From Enterobacter bugandensis (GTDB taxonomy: Bacteria > Pseudomonadota > Gammaproteobacteria > Enterobacterales > Enterobacteriaceae), in the NCBI RefSeq assembly GCF_900324475.1, contig NZ_LT992502.1, positions 372,001-436,000 on the forward strand: a stretch of 64,000 nucleotides of DNA, written 5' to 3'. Below the pieces are notes generated by a model. The model was not told the origin of the DNA. It ran no database searches and was given only the letters and a program-made list of their open reading frames with translations. This document shows positions 53,378 to 64,000 of this stretch, piece by piece (positions within the stretch are counted from its first letter, which is position 1; every line of letters begins with the position of its first letter). The translations under genes were made by a program, and so were the position numbers.

Positions 53378-53386
53378 TTTTGAGAT

Positions 53387-53412
53387 CCGGCACCTTGCGT
53401 GGCCGGGTTTTT
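53387..53412 (+). terminator. orn terminator
   Basis: CCGGC and GCCGG pair around a ten-base loop and are followed by GTTTTT, ten bases after the orn stop. Confidence 0.75.
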
Positions 53413-53485
53413 GTCGTTAAATTGTTCAGCTTGCCGATTAAATAAGCACTTGAACTGAATTTCGAAAAAATCACTTTAAGGGGGG

Positions 53486-53513
53486 TTGCAGCTAAAAGGA
53501 TTTCTCGTATAAT
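53486..53513 (+). promoter_or_regulatory. Promoter of the tRNA-Gly cluster
   Basis: TTGCAG and TATAAT are 16 bases apart and are followed by the same GCGCCTCC discriminator seen at rrn P1. This suggests stringent, growth-rate control of the tRNA genes. Confidence 0.85.
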
Positions 53514-53573
53514 GCGCCTCCCGTAACGACAGAGAATTACACGTTACGACAGCAACAAAAGCAGTACAGATTT

Positions 53574-53649
<76 letters not shown>

Positions 53650-53685
53650 AAATTTGAAGGTGCTTCCACAGCACAGACTGCCCAA

Positions 53686-53761
<76 letters not shown>

Positions 53762-53797
53762 AAATTTGAAAGTGCTTCTAAAGCACGGACCACCCAA

Positions 53798-53873
<76 letters not shown>

Positions 53874-54089
53874 AATTCTTCTTCATCTCTAAAATATCCA
53901 CAGCGAAAAGACGCGCTGGGGACGTTTTCTATTGCATCTGAAATACTCTTGTAAACAGAGTTATCCACAGAATTCGCGCTTTACCCAAACCGTACAGAAA
54001 GTTAGCAGGGTGAATAATATCTTCCCAAGCCACTGTATTAATTGGATAAAATTTCATTTCAAAATGTTATTGAGATCACTTGACCTCTT

Positions 54090-54125
54090 CTCAAGTCCAG
54101 ATGGCGCTTGAGTTTTTATTTTTAT
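54090..54125 (+). terminator. Possible terminator in the glyY-queG gap
   Basis: CTCAAG and CTTGAG pair across an 11-base loop and are followed by TTTTTATTTTT. The stem is short, and the distance from the tRNAs (about 217 bases) makes the link uncertain. The rest of the 270-base gap shows nothing else. Confidence 0.4.
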
Positions 54126-54143
54126 TCACAGGCTGTGAATATA

Positions 54144-55281
54144 TCACGCATCCCGCGTAAGCCCTTTTTCAATCACCCTAACCAGCCGCTGTTTCTTAGG
54201 AGGCTGCACCTCGACCACGCAGGCATTTCGCTTCTCGATTTGCTGCGCAATCGCCCATTCTATGTGTTCATCAAGAAGTGGGTGCTCACCTCTACGGCTT
54301 TCGAGCGCCTGAATATTCGCTTCATCCCACGGGGCATTGCCCAGCGCGACGGCCACGTTTCGCAGCCAGCGCAGGTGGCCGATACGGCGAATAGCGGAAC
54401 CTTCCGTCACCTTCAGGAACCAGGCTTCGGTCCAGGCGAACAGCTCAATAAGCTGTGGCGCATGCAGCGCTTTACGCGGGCTGAAGTCCTCTTCGTCCGT
54501 CAGCTGTGAATAGCGGTTCCACGGGCAAATCAGCTGGCAGTCGTCGCAGCCGTAGATGCGGTTGCCGATAAGCGGTCGAAACTCTTCCGGGATCGCCCCT
54601 TCAAGCTCTATCGTGAGATAGGAGATGCAGCGGCGGGCATCAACGGTGTAAGGCTCAACGATGGCGCCCGTCGGGCAGATGGTCATGCAGGCCACGCAGC
54701 GGCCACAGCCTTCCTCCACCGGGCCATCTACCGGCAGGGGTATATCAATCAGCAGCTCACCGAGGAAGAAGAACGATCCGGCGTCGCGGCTCAGGATAAG
54801 TGAGTGCTTACCTGTCCAGCCAAGTCCGGCTTTTTCGGCGATCGGGCGCTCAAGAACAGGCGCGGAATCGACAAAGGGTCTAAAATTCAGCGAATCACAG
54901 TGCTGCTGAATGGTTTCCCCGAGTTTTTTTAAGCGGTTACGCAGAAGCTTATGGTAATCACGTCCCAGAGCGTACCGGCTGACGTAACCCAGGGAGGGAT
55001 TTTTTAGCGTGCGCGCAAAGGCCGCGTTGGCAGGCAGGTAGTTCATGCGCACGCTGATGACGCGTAGTGTACCCGGTAAAAGTTCATGTGGACGGGCGCG
55101 CATCATGCCGTGACGCGCCATCCACTCCATTTCGCCGTGGTATTGTTTGTCCAGCCAGGCCTGCAGTTTTGGCTCGCTGGCAGAGAGGTCGGTATCGGTA
55201 ATGCCTACCTTCTGGAAGCCAAGCTCAGCACCCCACTGTTTTATTTTTTGCGCTAATTCATTGAGATCGAGGGGCTGTGAC

Positions 55282-55283
<2 letters not shown>
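54144..55283 (-). CDS. queG: QueG, epoxyqueuosine reductase
   Basis: QueG uses cobalamin and two 4Fe-4S clusters to reduce epoxyqueuosine to queuosine in the wobble base of GUN tRNAs. The 379-residue sequence has the ferredoxin-like cysteine motifs CGRCVACMTICP and CDDCQLICPW. The ATG at 55283 gives MSQPLDLNELAQKIKQW, the E. coli start. Its start codon overlaps that of nnr on the other strand. Confidence 0.95.
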
Positions 55284-57259
<1,976 letters not shown>

Positions 57260-57275
57260 GAGTAGGGATGACGGG

Positions 57276-58610
57276 ATGATTAGTCGCGTTAAAGGTTGGG
57301 TGTTGGCTGCGACGGTGCTGCTGTGCGCGCAGGCCGGGGCGGCAAGCCTTTCGGATATTCAGGTGTCAAACGGCGAAAGCCAGGCGCGGATTACGTTCAG
57401 CTTTATGGGCGACCCTGAATACGCGTTTTCACAGCCAGACAGCCACAGCGTGGCGCTGGATATCAAACAGACAGGCGTGATCCAGGGGCTACCGCTGCGG
57501 TTCAGCGGTAACAACCTGGTGAAAAGTATCCGCTCGGGTACCCCTCAGGACAGCCAGTCGCTGCGCCTGGTGGTCGATCTGACCGAAAAGGGCAAAACGA
57601 GGGCGGTGAAGCAGCAAAACGGGGCGAACTATACGGTGGTCTTCACCATCAATGCCGATGTTCCGCCGCCTCCGCCGCCACCGGTTGTCGCGAAACGCGT
57701 GGAAGAGCCGGTGTATATGCCTCGCCCATCGGAATCTGCGCGTAATCCGTTTAAATCGCAGAACGATCGCATCACCGCGGCAACCAGCAGTAACACGGTA
57801 ACGCGTCCGGCGGTCAGCGCACGGCGTACGGTCAGCGGTGACAAAGTGATTATCGCCATTGATGCCGGGCACGGTGGACAGGATCCTGGAGCGATTGGCC
57901 CGGGCGGCACGCGAGAGAAAAATGTCACTATTGCGGTGGCCCGCAAGCTGCGGACGCTGTTAAACGATGATCCGATGTTTAAAGGCGTACTAACCCGCGA
58001 CGGCGACTATTTTATCTCTGTGATGGGCCGCTCAGACGTGGCGCGTAAGCAAAACGCCAATTTCCTGGTCTCCATTCACGCGGATGCCGCACCGAACCGT
58101 AACGCGACGGGCGCCTCGGTATGGGTCCTGTCGAACCGCCGGGCAAACAGCGAAATGGCCAACTGGCTGGAAGAGCATGAGAAACAGTCTGAACTGTTAG
58201 GCGGCGCGGGTGATGTGCTGGCAAACAGCCAGTCTGACCCATACCTCAGCCAGGCGGTGCTGGATTTACAGTTCGGTCATTCTCAGCGCGTCGGGTATGA
58301 TGTCGCCACTAACGTATTGAACCAGTTGCAGGGCATCGGGGCATTGCATAAGCGCCGCCCTGAACATGCGAGCCTGGGCGTTCTGCGCTCGCCGGATATT
58401 CCGTCAATTCTGGTAGAGACGGGCTTTATCAGCAATAACAGTGAAGAGCGCCTGCTGGGCAGCGACAGCTATCAGCAGCAAATTGCCGAAGCGATTTATA
58501 ACGGTTTACGTAAATATTTTGAGGCGCATCCTCTGCAGTCCGCGCCGCAGGGCGGAGCAGCCCAGACGGCCAGCGCCGCGCAGCCGGGTGGGTTGACCGC
58601 CACAAATTAA
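57276..58610 (+). CDS. amiB: AmiB, N-acetylmuramoyl-L-alanine amidase
   Basis: AmiB is a periplasmic zinc amidase that splits septal peptidoglycan at cell division when activated by EnvC. The 444-residue precursor has a signal peptide (to about residue 24), an AMIN domain (about 25-135), a proline-rich linker (PPPPPPP) and the Amidase_3 catalytic domain with [15 protein letters not shown] and LVETGFISN. The ATG at 57276 matches the E. coli start; the long upstream frame lies in tsaE. Confidence 0.94.
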   Translation: MISRVKGWVLAATVLLCAQAGAASLSDIQVSNGESQARITFSFMGDPEYAFSQPDSHSVALDIKQTGVIQGLPLRFSGNNLVKSIRSGTPQDSQSLRLVVDLTEKGKTRAVKQQNGANYTVVFTINADVPPPPPPPVVAKRVEEPVYMPRPSESARNPFKSQNDRITAATSSNTVTRPAVSARRTVSGDKVIIAIDAGHGGQDPGAIGPGGTREKNVTIAVARKLRTLLNDDPMFKGVLTRDGDYFISVMGRSDVARKQNANFLVSIHADAAPNRNATGASVWVLSNRRANSEMANWLEEHEKQSELLGGAGDVLANSQSDPYLSQAVLDLQFGHSQRVGYDVATNVLNQLQGIGALHKRRPEHASLGVLRSPDIPSILVETGFISNNSEERLLGSDSYQQQIAEAIYNGLRKYFEAHPLQSAPQGGAAQTASAAQPGGLTATN

Positions 58611-58619
58611 GGAGATTTC

Positions 58620-60464
58620 ATGCCGATTCAGGTTCTGCCGCCGCAGCTCGCGAACCAAATCGCCGCCGGTGAGGTGGTGGAACGCCCTGCGTCGGTGGTG
58701 AAGGAGCTGGTTGAAAATAGCCTCGATGCGGGCGCCACCCGCATTGATATTGATATCGAACGCGGCGGCGCAAAGCTTATCCGCATTCGCGACAACGGCT
58801 GCGGCATCAAAAAAGAGGAGCTGGCGCTGGCGCTGGCGCGTCATGCCACCAGTAAAATTGCCTCTCTGGATGACCTGGAAGCGATTATCAGCCTCGGTTT
58901 TCGCGGCGAAGCGCTGGCCAGTATCAGCTCGGTTTCTCGTTTAACGCTGACCTCCCGCACCGCTGAACAGCAGGAAGCCTGGCAGGCCTACGCTGAAGGG
59001 CGGGATATGGACGTCACGGTCAAACCCGCGGCGCACCCTGTCGGTACTACGCTGGAAGTTCTGGACCTGTTCTACAATACTCCCGCCCGCCGCAAGTTTA
59101 TGCGTACCGAAAAAACCGAGTTCGGCCATATCGACGAGATCATCCGCCGAATTGCGCTCGCCCGTTTCGATGTCACCATCAACCTCAGCCATAACGGCAA
59201 GGTGATGCGCCAGTACCGCGCGGTGGCTGAAGGTGGTCAGAAAGAGCGACGGTTAGGCGCTATCTGCGGGACGCCGTTCCTGGAGAAGGCGTTGGCTATC
59301 GAGTGGCAGCACGGCGATCTGGCTTTACGCGGCTGGGTGGCCGATCCGAACGCCAGTAGCGCGGCGTATTCTGAAATTCAGTATTGCTACGTGAACGGCC
59401 GCATGATGCGCGACCGGCTCATTAACCACGCCATTCGCCAGGCCTGCGAAGACAAGCTCGGGGCCGATCAGCAACCGGCCTTTGTGCTTTATCTGGAGAT
59501 CGACCCGCATCAGGTGGATGTCAACGTCCATCCTGCCAAGCATGAAGTGCGTTTCCATCAATCGCGTCTGGTGCATGATTTTATCTACCAGGGCGTGCTG
59601 AGCGTGCTGCAACAGCAGCTTGAACCCACGCTGCCGCTGGAAAAAGAAGACACCGCACCGCGCCCCATTCCGGAAAACCGTGTCGCGGCAGGCCGCAACC
59701 ATTTTGCGGAGCCTGCCGTCGCGCGTGAACCAGACGCCCCGCGTTTTTCCTCTGCAGGAGCCGCGCCGCGTCCGACGGGCGTGAACTACCCGAACGCTCA
59801 GCCCGGCTATCAGAAGCAGCAGGGGGCGCTGTACCGTAGACTGCTGGAAACGCCCGCAGTCGAGCGCAAAGAGCACGTTTTGGTGGCGACACCTTCCCTT
59901 GAAGCCCATAGCCAGAGTTTTGGCCGGGTGCTGACGATTATCGCACCGGATATGGCCCTGCTTGAGCGCGACGGCAAACTGCTGCTTCTGGCGCTGCCGG
60001 TTGCCGAACGCTGGCTCAAGCAGGCGCAACTGACGCCAGGGGAAAATGCGGCCTGTGCGCAGCCGTTATTGATCCCGGTTCGCCTGAAAATATCCGCTGA
60101 AGAAACAAGGGTATTGCAGCGTGCAGAGGCCCAGCTGGCGCAAATGGGCATTGAAATTGTGCTCGAACCACAACATGTGACAATTCGCGCAGTGCCTTTA
60201 CCCTTACGCCAACAAAATTTACAAAACTTGATTCCTGAACTGATAGGCTACCTGGCGCAGCAAACATCGTTGGAGGCTGCCAACACCGCGCAGTGGATCG
60301 CCCGCCATCTGGCCAGCGAACATTCACCGTGGAGTATGGCGCAGGCGATTACCGTGCTGGCGGAGGTGGAACGCCTCTGCCCACAGCTGGTGAAAGCGCC
60401 GCCGGGTGGGTTATTACAACCTGTTGATTTAAAAACGGCGATGACCGCCCTGAAACATGACTGA
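58620..60464 (+). CDS. mutL: MutL, DNA mismatch repair protein
   Basis: MutL couples MutS mismatch recognition to MutH nicking and UvrD unwinding. The 614-residue protein has the GHKL ATPase motifs in the N-terminal half ([13 protein letters not shown] with the catalytic glutamate, [18 protein letters not shown]) and a C-terminal dimerisation domain after a variable linker (about 335-430). It starts at the ATG nine bases after amiB and overlaps miaA by eight bases. Confidence 0.97.
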   Translation: MPIQVLPPQLANQIAAGEVVERPASVVKELVENSLDAGATRIDIDIERGGAKLIRIRDNGCGIKKEELALALARHATSKIASLDDLEAIISLGFRGEALASISSVSRLTLTSRTAEQQEAWQAYAEGRDMDVTVKPAAHPVGTTLEVLDLFYNTPARRKFMRTEKTEFGHIDEIIRRIALARFDVTINLSHNGKVMRQYRAVAEGGQKERRLGAICGTPFLEKALAIEWQHGDLALRGWVADPNASSAAYSEIQYCYVNGRMMRDRLINHAIRQACEDKLGADQQPAFVLYLEIDPHQVDVNVHPAKHEVRFHQSRLVHDFIYQGVLSVLQQQLEPTLPLEKEDTAPRPIPENRVAAGRNHFAEPAVAREPDAPRFSSAGAAPRPTGVNYPNAQPGYQKQQGALYRRLLETPAVERKEHVLVATPSLEAHSQSFGRVLTIIAPDMALLERDGKLLLLALPVAERWLKQAQLTPGENAACAQPLLIPVRLKISAEETRVLQRAEAQLAQMGIEIVLEPQHVTIRAVPLPLRQQNLQNLIPELIGYLAQQTSLEAANTAQWIARHLASEHSPWSMAQAITVLAEVERLCPQLVKAPPGGLLQPVDLKTAMTALKHD

Positions 60465-61407
60465 CGTAAGCAAGGCGAGCCTGCCAAAGGCAATTTTTTT
60501 AATGGGCCCAACGGCCTCTGGCAAAACAGCGTTAGCCATTGAGTTACGTAAAGTTTTGCCTGTAGAGTTGATTAGCGTTGATTCCGCCCTCATCTATCGA
60601 GGGATGGACATCGGCACGGCGAAGCCCGGCGCAGACGAACTGCGTGCGGCACCGCACCGTTTGCTGGATATTCTCGACCCGGCAGAGGCTTACTCCGCAG
60701 CGGATTTCCGCCGGGATGCCTTAGCTGAGATGGCCGAGATAACGGCGGCGGGGCGTATACCGCTGTTGGTTGGCGGAACCATGCTCTACTTCAAGGCGCT
60801 GCTCGAAGGTTTATCACCCTTACCTTCTGCAGATCCTGAAATCAGAGCAAAGATTGAGCAGCAGGCGGCAGAGCAGGGGTGGGACGCATTGCATAAGCAA
60901 CTGGCAGAGATTGACCCGGTTGCGGCGGCGCGAATCCATCCAAACGATCCGCAAAGGCTTTCCCGGGCACTGGAAGTTTTTTTCATTTCGGGTAAAACTT
61001 TAACGGAACTGACGCAAACGTCAGGAGACGCTCTGCCGTATCAGGTGCATCAGTTCGCCATCGCCCCGGCGAGCCGTGAACTGCTCCATCAACGAATTGA
61101 GCAGCGTTTTCATCAGATGTTGGCTTCAGATTTTGAAGCAGAAGTGCGGGCGCTATTTGCCCGTGGAGATTTGCATACGGATATGCCTTCCGTTCGTTGT
61201 GTGGGATACCGCCAGATGTGGTCGTATCTTGAAGGTGAGATTTCATACGATGAAATGGTTTATCGAGGTGTTTGCGCCACGAGACAGTTAGCGAAGCGCC
61301 AGATCACCTGGTTGCGCGGTTGGGAGGGGGTTCACTGGTTAGACAGTGAAAAACCGCAACAGGCGTTAAACGATGTGATTGAGGTTGTTGGTGATATCGC
61401 CCACTGA
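60457..61407 (+). CDS. miaA: MiaA, tRNA dimethylallyltransferase
   Basis: MiaA transfers an isopentenyl group to A37 of tRNAs reading UNN codons, the first step to ms2i6A. The 316-residue sequence has the P-loop [13 protein letters not shown] (about residues 11-23), the [16 protein letters not shown] segment and the tRNA-binding [13 protein letters not shown] region. It overlaps mutL and is followed by hfq, whose promoters usually lie within miaA. Confidence 0.96.
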   Translation: MTDVSKASLPKAIFLMGPTASGKTALAIELRKVLPVELISVDSALIYRGMDIGTAKPGADELRAAPHRLLDILDPAEAYSAADFRRDALAEMAEITAAGRIPLLVGGTMLYFKALLEGLSPLPSADPEIRAKIEQQAAEQGWDALHKQLAEIDPVAAARIHPNDPQRLSRALEVFFISGKTLTELTQTSGDALPYQVHQFAIAPASRELLHQRIEQRFHQMLASDFEAEVRALFARGDLHTDMPSVRCVGYRQMWSYLEGEISYDEMVYRGVCATRQLAKRQITWLRGWEGVHWLDSEKPQQALNDVIEVVGDIAH

Positions 61408-61480
61408 ATGTGTACAATTGAGACGTATCGTGCGCAATTTTTCAGAATCGCAAGGTTCTAAGTACAAAACAAGCATATAA

Positions 61481-61804
<324 letters not shown>

Positions 61805-61877
61805 GGTTTTAGCTGTTATCCACACGGGGAGCCAGGGATCCTGCGTTCCCCGCTGATCTTTTTAGAGAGGTTTACGC

Positions 61878-63158
61878 TTGTTTGACCGTTATGATGCCGG
61901 TGAGCAGGCGGTGCTGGTACACATCTATTTTTCGCAAGACAAAGATATGGAAGACCTCCAGGAGTTTGAATCTCTGGTCTCTTCCGCCGGTGTCGAAGCA
62001 ATGCAGGTGATTACCGGTAGCCGTAAAGCGCCGCACCCAAAGTATTTTGTTGGTGAAGGTAAAGCAGTAGAAATTGCGGATGCCGTAAAAGCAACCGGCG
62101 CGTCAGTCGTGTTGTTTGATCATGCGCTGTCTCCAGCCCAGGAGCGCAACCTGGAAGCTCTCTGCGAGTGCCGTGTTATCGATCGCACGGGATTGATTTT
62201 AGACATTTTTGCTCAGCGTGCCCGTACCCACGAGGGGAAACTGCAGGTTGAGCTGGCGCAGTTGCGCCATCTGGCGACGCGTCTGGTGCGTGGCTGGACC
62301 CACCTTGAAAGACAAAAAGGCGGGATTGGTTTGCGCGGTCCGGGTGAAACCCAGCTCGAAACCGACCGCCGTTTGCTGCGTGGCCGTATTACCCAGATCC
62401 TCTCACGTCTGGAACGTGTCGAGAAACAGCGTGAACAGGGGCGTCGGGCGCGAACCAAAGCCGACATCCCCACGGTGTCGCTGGTGGGCTATACCAACGC
62501 CGGTAAATCCACCCTGTTTAACCAGATAACCGAGGCCCAGGTGTATGCCGCAGACCAGCTGTTTGCGACCCTGGACCCGACGCTGCGCCGCATTGACGTT
62601 GCAGACGTGGGTGAAACAGTGCTGGCGGATACCGTAGGGTTTATCCGCCATCTGCCGCACGATCTGGTGGCGGCGTTTAAGGCGACGTTGCAGGAGACGC
62701 GTCAGGCGACCCTGCTGCTGCACGTGATTGATGCGGCTGACGTACGCGTGCAGGAGAACATCGATGCGGTGAACGTGGTGCTGGAAGAAATTGACGCCCA
62801 CGAAATTCCCACCCTGTTGGTGATGAATAAGATCGATATGCTGGAGGATTTCGAACCGCGTATCGACCGTGATGAAGAGAACAAACCGATTCGGGTCTGG
62901 CTTTCTGCTCAGGCCGGAATCGGTGTGCCACTGCTTTTCCAGGCTTTGACAGAACGTCTTTCCGGTGAGGTAGCTCAGCACACGCTGCGACTGCCGCCAC
63001 AGGAAGGCAGGCTGCGCAGCCGGTTTTATCAGCTTCAGGCGATAGAAAAAGAGTGGATGGAGGATGACGGCAGCGTGGGGATGCAGGTGCGTATGCCGAT
63101 CGTTGACTGGCGTCGCCTCTGTAAACAAGAACCTGCGCTGGCGGACTATATCGTCTGA
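61878..63158 (+). CDS. hflX: HflX, ribosome-splitting GTPase
   Basis: HflX is a GTPase that splits stalled 70S ribosomes, notably after heat stress. The 426-residue sequence has an N-terminal nucleotide-binding domain, a coiled linker ([19 protein letters not shown]) and the G domain with [14 protein letters not shown] and NKID. The start is TTG at 61878 with AGAGAGG upstream, as in E. coli. Confidence 0.95.
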   Translation: MFDRYDAGEQAVLVHIYFSQDKDMEDLQEFESLVSSAGVEAMQVITGSRKAPHPKYFVGEGKAVEIADAVKATGASVVLFDHALSPAQERNLEALCECRVIDRTGLILDIFAQRARTHEGKLQVELAQLRHLATRLVRGWTHLERQKGGIGLRGPGETQLETDRRLLRGRITQILSRLERVEKQREQGRRARTKADIPTVSLVGYTNAGKSTLFNQITEAQVYAADQLFATLDPTLRRIDVADVGETVLADTVGFIRHLPHDLVAAFKATLQETRQATLLLHVIDAADVRVQENIDAVNVVLEEIDAHEIPTLLVMNKIDMLEDFEPRIDRDEENKPIRVWLSAQAGIGVPLLFQALTERLSGEVAQHTLRLPPQEGRLRSRFYQLQAIEKEWMEDDGSVGMQVRMPIVDWRRLCKQEPALADYIV

Positions 63159-63214
63159 TCAGAAAGGGGAAGCCTGAAAAATTCGCCCTTGCATAACAAA
63201 TATGGAGCATATAC

Positions 63215-64000
63215 ATGGCGTGGAATCAGCCCGGTAATAACGGACAAGACCGCGACCCGTGGGGAAGCAGCAATAATCAAGGCGGCAACTCTGGGGGAAA
63301 TGGCAACAAAGGTGGTCGCGAGCAGGGGCCGCCGGATCTGGATGATATCTTCCGCAAGCTGAGCAAAAAGCTTGGTGGCCTTGGCGGAGGAAAAGGTTCT
63401 GGCTCGGGTGGCAGTTCCAGCCAGGGACCGCGCCCGCAATTAGGTGGCCGCCTGGTGGGCATCGTTGCTGCAGGGCTGGTGATCGTCTGGGCAGCCAGCG
63501 GGTTCTACACCATTAAAGAAGCAGAACGCGGCGTGGTCACCCGTTTCGGTAAGTTCAGCCACCTGGTTGAGCCGGGCCTGAACTGGAAACCGACCTTCAT
63601 TGACGACGTGACTGCGGTAAACGTGGAATCCGTCCGTGAACTGGCCGCTTCTGGCGTGATGCTGACGTCTGACGAGAACGTGGTGCGCGTCGAGATGAAC
63701 GTGCAGTACCGCGTGACGGATCCTGAGCGTTATCTGTTTAGCGTGACCAGCGCCGATGACAGCCTGCGTCAGGCGACCGACAGCGCCCTGCGTGGTGTGA
63801 TCGGCAAATACACCATGGACCGCATCCTGACCGAAGGTCGTACCGTTATTCGTAGCGATACCCAGCGCGAGCTGGAAGAGACGATTCGTCCGTACAACAT
63901 GGGTATCACCCTGCTGGACGTCAACTTCCAGGCTGCACGTCCGCCGGAAGAGGTGAAGGCCGCGTTTGACGATGCGATTGCTGCCCGTGAAAACGAACAG
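63215..64000 (+). CDS. hflK: HflK, FtsH modulator (partial, N-terminal 262 residues)
   Basis: HflK is an inner-membrane SPFH/prohibitin-family protein that with HflC surrounds the FtsH protease and controls its access to membrane substrates. The visible part has a glycine-rich cytoplasmic head (GNNGQDRDPWGSS), one membrane helix (about residues 82-100), and the start of the SPFH domain (YTIKEAERGVVTRFGKF). The frame is open to the window edge. HflC should follow outside. Confidence 0.95.
   Translation, partial: MAWNQPGNNGQDRDPWGSSNNQGGNSGGNGNKGGREQGPPDLDDIFRKLSKKLGGLGGGKGSGSGGSSSQGPRPQLGGRLVGIVAAGLVIVWAASGFYTIKEAERGVVTRFGKFSHLVEPGLNWKPTFIDDVTAVNVESVRELAASGVMLTSDENVVRVEMNVQYRVTDPERYLFSVTSADDSLRQATDSALRGVIGKYTMDRILTEGRTVIRSDTQRELEETIRPYNMGITLLDVNFQAARPPEEVKAAFDDAIAARENEQ

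Overview
The window reads as chromosomal DNA of an Enterobacter-type enterobacterium. Gene order follows the 93-95 minute region of Escherichia coli almost gene for gene: phn, crfC-yjcZ, proP, pheU, yjdC-dsbD-cutA-dcuA-aspA-fxsA-yjeH-groESL, then epmB/efp-ecnAB-gdx-blc, frd-epmA-yjeM-mscM-psd-rsgA-orn-glyVXY-queG-nnr-tsaE-amiB-mutL-miaA-hfq-hflX-hflK. An inducible-type ampC-ampR pair of the Enterobacter/Citrobacter kind sits between blc and frd. The 16S variable regions look like Enterobacter rather than Escherichia. No species is claimed, because no search could be run.

Layout. 1-4.8 kb: the phosphonate operon phnCDEFGH(I) on the minus strand, cut by the window edge inside phnI. 4.9-9.6 kb: yjdN, yjdM, and the dynamin-like pair crfC-yjcZ. 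9.6-10.9 kb: an IS481-family element with a broken transposase, inserted in the loop of a GC-rich hairpin repeat. 10.9-15.1 kb: kdgT, proP with its CRP and sigma-S-type promoter signals, and a nickel/cobalt (NicO) exporter. 15.2-20.6 kb: a complete rrn operon (16S, tRNA-Glu, 23S, 5S) with tandem promoters and terminator, then tRNA-Phe. 21-30 kb: AraC regulator plus LysE exporter, yjdC, dsbD-cutA, dcuA, aspA, fxsA, yjeH. 30.2-37.4 kb: groESL, the iadA-yjiG-yjiH isoaspartyl dipeptide cluster, yjeI, and epmB/efp-ecnAB. 37.4-45 kb: a LuxR-type regulator, a guanidine-II riboswitch with gdx, blc, ampC/ampR and frdABCD. 45-64 kb: epmA, yjeM, mscM-psd, rsgA, orn, three tRNA-Gly genes, queG and the nnr-to-hflK superoperon (cut in hflK).

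Functional threads. EF-P and two of its modification enzymes (EpmA, EpmB) are all present. Anaerobic fumarate respiration is represented by dcuA, aspA and frdABCD. Stress and quality control are represented by groESL, hfq, hflX/hflK, cutA/dsbD and proP. Cell-wall turnover and beta-lactam response are represented by amiB and ampC/ampR.

No wholly new system is evident; most of the window is well-known core genome. What stands out is local: an IS inside a repeat hairpin, another copy of that repeat family read in frame inside dsbD, a deletion of roughly 150 codons in mscM relative to the E. coli protein, single-base lesions in frdA, blc and the transposase that may be sequencing errors, and insertions of kdgT, an rrn operon and iadA-yjiGH relative to E. 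coli order. Comparisons with E. coli lengths and sequences are from memory of those proteins, not from an alignment run here.
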